In this document: positions 5,831-7,534 of the stretch, piece after piece
How the letters are laid out: each line of letters begins with the position of its first letter
Position numbering within the stretch: position 1 is the stretch's first letter
Assembly (NCBI GenBank): GCA_050701115.1
Contig: JBOHER010000168.1
Span: 1-7,534 of the forward strand
Direction: 5' to 3'
DNA: 7,534 nt
Source of the DNA: JBOHER01 sp050701115
GTDB taxonomy: Bacteria; Actinomycetota; Actinomycetes; Mycobacteriales; Pseudonocardiaceae
Program-made: the position numbers and the translations under genes
Notes under the pieces: generated by a model
Seen by the model: only the letters and a program-made list of their open reading frames with translations
What the model was told of the DNA's origin: nothing
Database searches by the model: none

Positions 5831-6024
5831 GTCACGAAGCGCAAGAGGCAAATGCAGAAGAGGTCACGCCGGCGCTGAAGACCCCCTGAAGGCACACCCG
5901 GCGGTCGTCGGCGTCCGTCCCGAACCCTGATCTCGGATGGCCGTTAAGGCGGGTCTCAACTCCACAACTGGGTTCCAGCCGCTACGACGTGCTGCCGCCA
6001 GTGTGTCGGGTATCGTCCACGCGC
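5831..6024. other. Intergenic gap before the 2H gene
   Basis: No gene is seen here. TATCGT (6011-6016) could be a -10 element placing transcription start near the GTG at 6025, which would make the following mRNA leaderless. No good -35 was found and no terminator follows the upstream gene. Confidence 0.35.
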
Positions 6025-6954
6025 GTGCGTGACTTCTTCAACTCCAACCGCGAAGCCCGCGCCGGCGAGCCCCGGTTGCATCTGCACGCGATGCCGCCGG
6101 TGGAGGTAGCGCGGTTGGCTGCCGCGTACCACCCGGTGCTGAGCGGATGGCCGGTGACGATCGTGCCGGATGACGCCCTGCACCTCACGCTGGTTGACAT
6201 CGAGCACGACGGCGTTGGTCGTTTGACCGACGAGCAGTATGTGCGGCTGCGGGAGGCTCTCGCCGAGGCCCTGGCAGATATGCCGGCGCCGGTGATGCAG
6301 GTCGGGCCAGCGTTGCCCGGCGATGTCGGCGTGACCCTCGACCTGGTGCCCGACGAACAGATCGAACCGGTTACCGACGCCGCGGCCACGGCGATCCGTG
6401 CCGTCCTCGGACCGGACTCCTACCGGCCCGCCCGCAGCCGCAGACCACACATCGGCATCGCATACGGCGTCGCCGACACGCCCCTGCAAGGGCTGTCGGC
6501 CCTCGCACGGGTGCGGTCCGGCCGCGTCACGTGGCGCATCGAACACGTCGCACTGGTCGACCAGGTCCAGGACGTCCCCGGTCGCCGATACCGGGTGGCG
6601 GTGCGCGACACGCTTGCCTGTCGGCCCACAGGAGAGTCGCCGGCGGTGAACACGGCCCGACATGGAGCGGGAACGGCAGGCGGCGTGGTCGCTGCAACTG
6701 GGTGTGCACGGGTGCTGTCGGGACTGTTCACACACGCTGTCGACACCTCCATCGAGCCAGACGCTGGTCGCCACCCGCGAGGTCTCCGTGGAACCCATGA
6801 ACGGCCGGGCTTCCCACGGCGCCACCCGGTCCCAGCCGTAGCCCTCAGCGAGGTCAGCGACTTGGTCGCGGGTGACCTGGTCCACGGGGAGTCCCAGAAC
6901 CGCTGGAGGCACGCTCACCGGGTCGCGCCAATACCACTCGCCGCCCGCACCTGA
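6025..6954 (+). CDS. 2H phosphoesterase / 2'-5' RNA ligase-like protein with aberrant 3' end
   Basis: The first roughly 205 residues resemble the 2H phosphoesterase superfamily (2'-5' RNA ligase-like, cyclic nucleotide phosphodiesterases). After VRDFFNSNREARAGEPRLHL there is a first active-site motif H-L-T-L (residues 53-56) and a second at residues 142-145, R-P-H-I-G-I-A-Y-G. The second motif has Gly where H-x-S/T is usual, which may weaken activity. WRIEHVALVDQVQDVPGRRY closes the fold. Family members are typically 170-220 aa, so the natural end should be near 6630. Instead the frame runs on for about 110 residues of arginine- and proline-rich, non-family sequence antisense to a minus-strand coding fragment. 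This points to loss of the original stop by rearrangement or frameshift. GTG 6025 is preferred by family fit and a possible leaderless promoter; GTG 5989 and 6001 are alternatives. The reaction and substrate are unknown. Confidence 0.7.
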   Translation: MRDFFNSNREARAGEPRLHLHAMPPVEVARLAAAYHPVLSGWPVTIVPDDALHLTLVDIEHDGVGRLTDEQYVRLREALAEALADMPAPVMQVGPALPGDVGVTLDLVPDEQIEPVTDAAATAIRAVLGPDSYRPARSRRPHIGIAYGVADTPLQGLSALARVRSGRVTWRIEHVALVDQVQDVPGRRYRVAVRDTLACRPTGESPAVNTARHGAGTAGGVVAATGCARVLSGLFTHAVDTSIEPDAGRHPRGLRGTHERPGFPRRHPVPAVALSEVSDLVAGDLVHGESQNRWRHAHRVAPIPLAART

Positions 6955-6969
6955 TCGAGCTGCGGACAC
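6733..6969 (-). pseudogene. Minus-strand gene fragment, unrecognised family
   Basis: About 79 codons on the minus strand have good actinobacterial codon use and a protein-like sequence: EWYWRDPVSVPPAVLGLPVD, QVTRDQVADLAEGYGWDRVA and PWEARPFMGSTETSRVATSV. After WLDGG the reading turns into antisense of the 2H gene, so the true 3' end appears to be missing. The only nearby start is a GTG at 6969 without a ribosome site; the upstream frame is open but not gene-like. I do not recognise the family. It probably lost sequence at both ends. Confidence 0.4.
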
Positions 6970-7058
6970 CGGGTTGCCCGGAATTCTGGTCGGGTGTGTG
7001 GCGTCCGCGCGGCTTCGAGGAGGCCACGTTCGATTGACCTGCGATCGGCTGGGCTGGT
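6970..7058. other. Short spacer downstream of the IMPase-family gene
   Basis: This gap lies behind the 3' end of the phosphatase-family gene. No clear terminator is visible; CAGGT/ACCTG arms are present but far apart and imperfect. Confidence 0.3.
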
Positions 7059-7534
7059 TCAGGTGTCGAGGGTCCGAACGATTTCCCGGGCGAGGTCGGT
7101 GCTGCGGGCGGCAACGAATCGTTGGCGGATGTCCATGGCCCGCGCGATGTCGTCCAGGGAGTCGAGCCCGTAGTCGAGGGAGATCGGGTCGCCCTGCAGG
7201 TCGACGACGGCGCCGCCGGCGGCGTGGAGGAAGTAGTGGCCGGGTGAGAGATCCCAGATGGCGAAGCCTTTGGCGAATTCGACGACGGCGTCGGTGAATC
7301 CGGCAGCGACGTGGCAGAGGCTCACGGATCCGAAGTCGACACCGATGCGGCCGCGGCTCTTGCCGTCCGGGGCGGTCTGGCTGAGTGCTGCGATGAGGCG
7401 TTGCTGGCGAGCGAGTGCCGCGAATCGCTCGGTTGGTCGCATCAGGTAGTTGGTGATGAGGGACTCGGCCAGCGGTTTCGGGTTGCGATGGGTCAGGGGA
7501 TGGACGGTGGAGTCGGCGGTGATGATGTGGGCCC
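7059..7534 (-). CDS. Inositol-monophosphatase-family protein, C-terminal part
   Basis: This is a 158-residue C-terminal part of a gene that enters from the right edge. The IMPase/FBPase superfamily signature of the second metal-site motif is present as AIWDLSPGHYFLHAAGGAVV (7262-7203), with the Trp-Asp pair and the A-G-G turn. It is preceded by GSVSLCHVAAGFTDAVVEFA, the usual helix and strand before that motif. The family comprises Mg-dependent phosphatases acting on inositol phosphates, 3'-phosphoadenosine nucleotides or sugar bisphosphates; the substrate cannot be told. The N-terminal metal motif (DP/IDGT type) would lie outside the window. The stop TGA is at 7059-7061 and the reading is intact. 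The C-terminal helix ends DLAREIVRTLDT. Confidence 0.82.
   Translation of the reverse strand, partial: AHIITADSTVHPLTHRNPKPLAESLITNYLMRPTERFAALARQQRLIAALSQTAPDGKSRGRIGVDFGSVSLCHVAAGFTDAVVEFAKGFAIWDLSPGHYFLHAAGGAVVDLQGDPISLDYGLDSLDDIARAMDIRQRFVAARSTDLAREIVRTLDT

Noticed and set aside
4930..5851. Upper part of a 462-codon minus-strand ORF opposite the 281-aa gene
   Set aside because: The plus strand has a proper start, ribosome site and better codon pattern. Only the lower part (below 4903) remains undecided.
6646..6731. 7-bp inverted repeat GTGAACA / TGTTCAC about 72 bp apart
   Set aside because: The arms are short and far apart with no extension, so chance is likely at this length.
5956..6732. 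Continuation of the minus-strand reading frame beyond the 6733-6969 fragment
   Set aside because: This stretch is antisense to the recognisable 2H-family domain and loses protein-like character.
1..7534. Search for CRISPR repeats, tRNA or rRNA genes, insertion sequences, integrases or att-like direct repeats
   Set aside because: None was seen. The only repeated motifs are the two LexA boxes and the two fic-type palindromes.

Overview
The window is high-GC DNA with strong third-position G/C bias, GTG starts and two perfect actinobacterial-type LexA boxes. It also holds an MmyB-type XRE regulator of the kind abundant in actinomycetes. A filamentous or related actinobacterium (Streptomyces, Pseudonocardia or Micromonospora relatives) fits best; the genus cannot be named from this alone. 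No rRNA, tRNA, CRISPR array, insertion sequence or integrase was seen. The stretch reads as a worn accessory or junction region: a few intact single genes separated by truncated gene pieces and regulatory palindromes.

Layout, left to right. (1) A complete minus-strand XRE/MmyB-like regulator (21-896). (2) About 400 bp with no convincing gene, then two perfect TCGAAC-N4-GTTCGA palindromes (1303-1318 and 1601-1616). These bracket a 58-codon HTH-like fragment (1370-1546); the second lies directly upstream of a small plus-strand gene (1619-1921). This looks like a compact SOS-regulated module. (3) A convergent minus-strand membrane-protein remnant (1953-2256) and the C-terminal half of a Gfo/Idh/MocA oxidoreductase (2369-about 2870), whose NAD-binding half is missing. 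(4) A complete class II Fic protein with a C-terminal winged helix (3160-4458). A TAAGTGAGA-type palindrome touches its start codon, and a diverged second copy in inverted orientation lies just past its 3' end (3060-3104). The pair suggests autoregulation, or an element boundary. (5) An unresolved antisense ORF pair (4463-4903), then an uncharacterised 281-aa plus-strand protein (4985-5830) with a stem-loop just upstream of its ribosome binding site. (6) A 2H phosphoesterase/2'-5' RNA ligase-like gene (from 6025) whose recognisable part ends near 6630 and then runs on into unrelated sequence antisense to a minus-strand gene fragment (6733-6969). (7) The C-terminal part of an inositol-monophosphatase-family enzyme running off the right edge (7059-7534).

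There is no obvious multi-gene pathway. The signals most worth following are regulatory: the paired LexA boxes over small unknown genes, and the paired Fic-type operators around fic. Family calls come from motif recognition by eye, not from any search.
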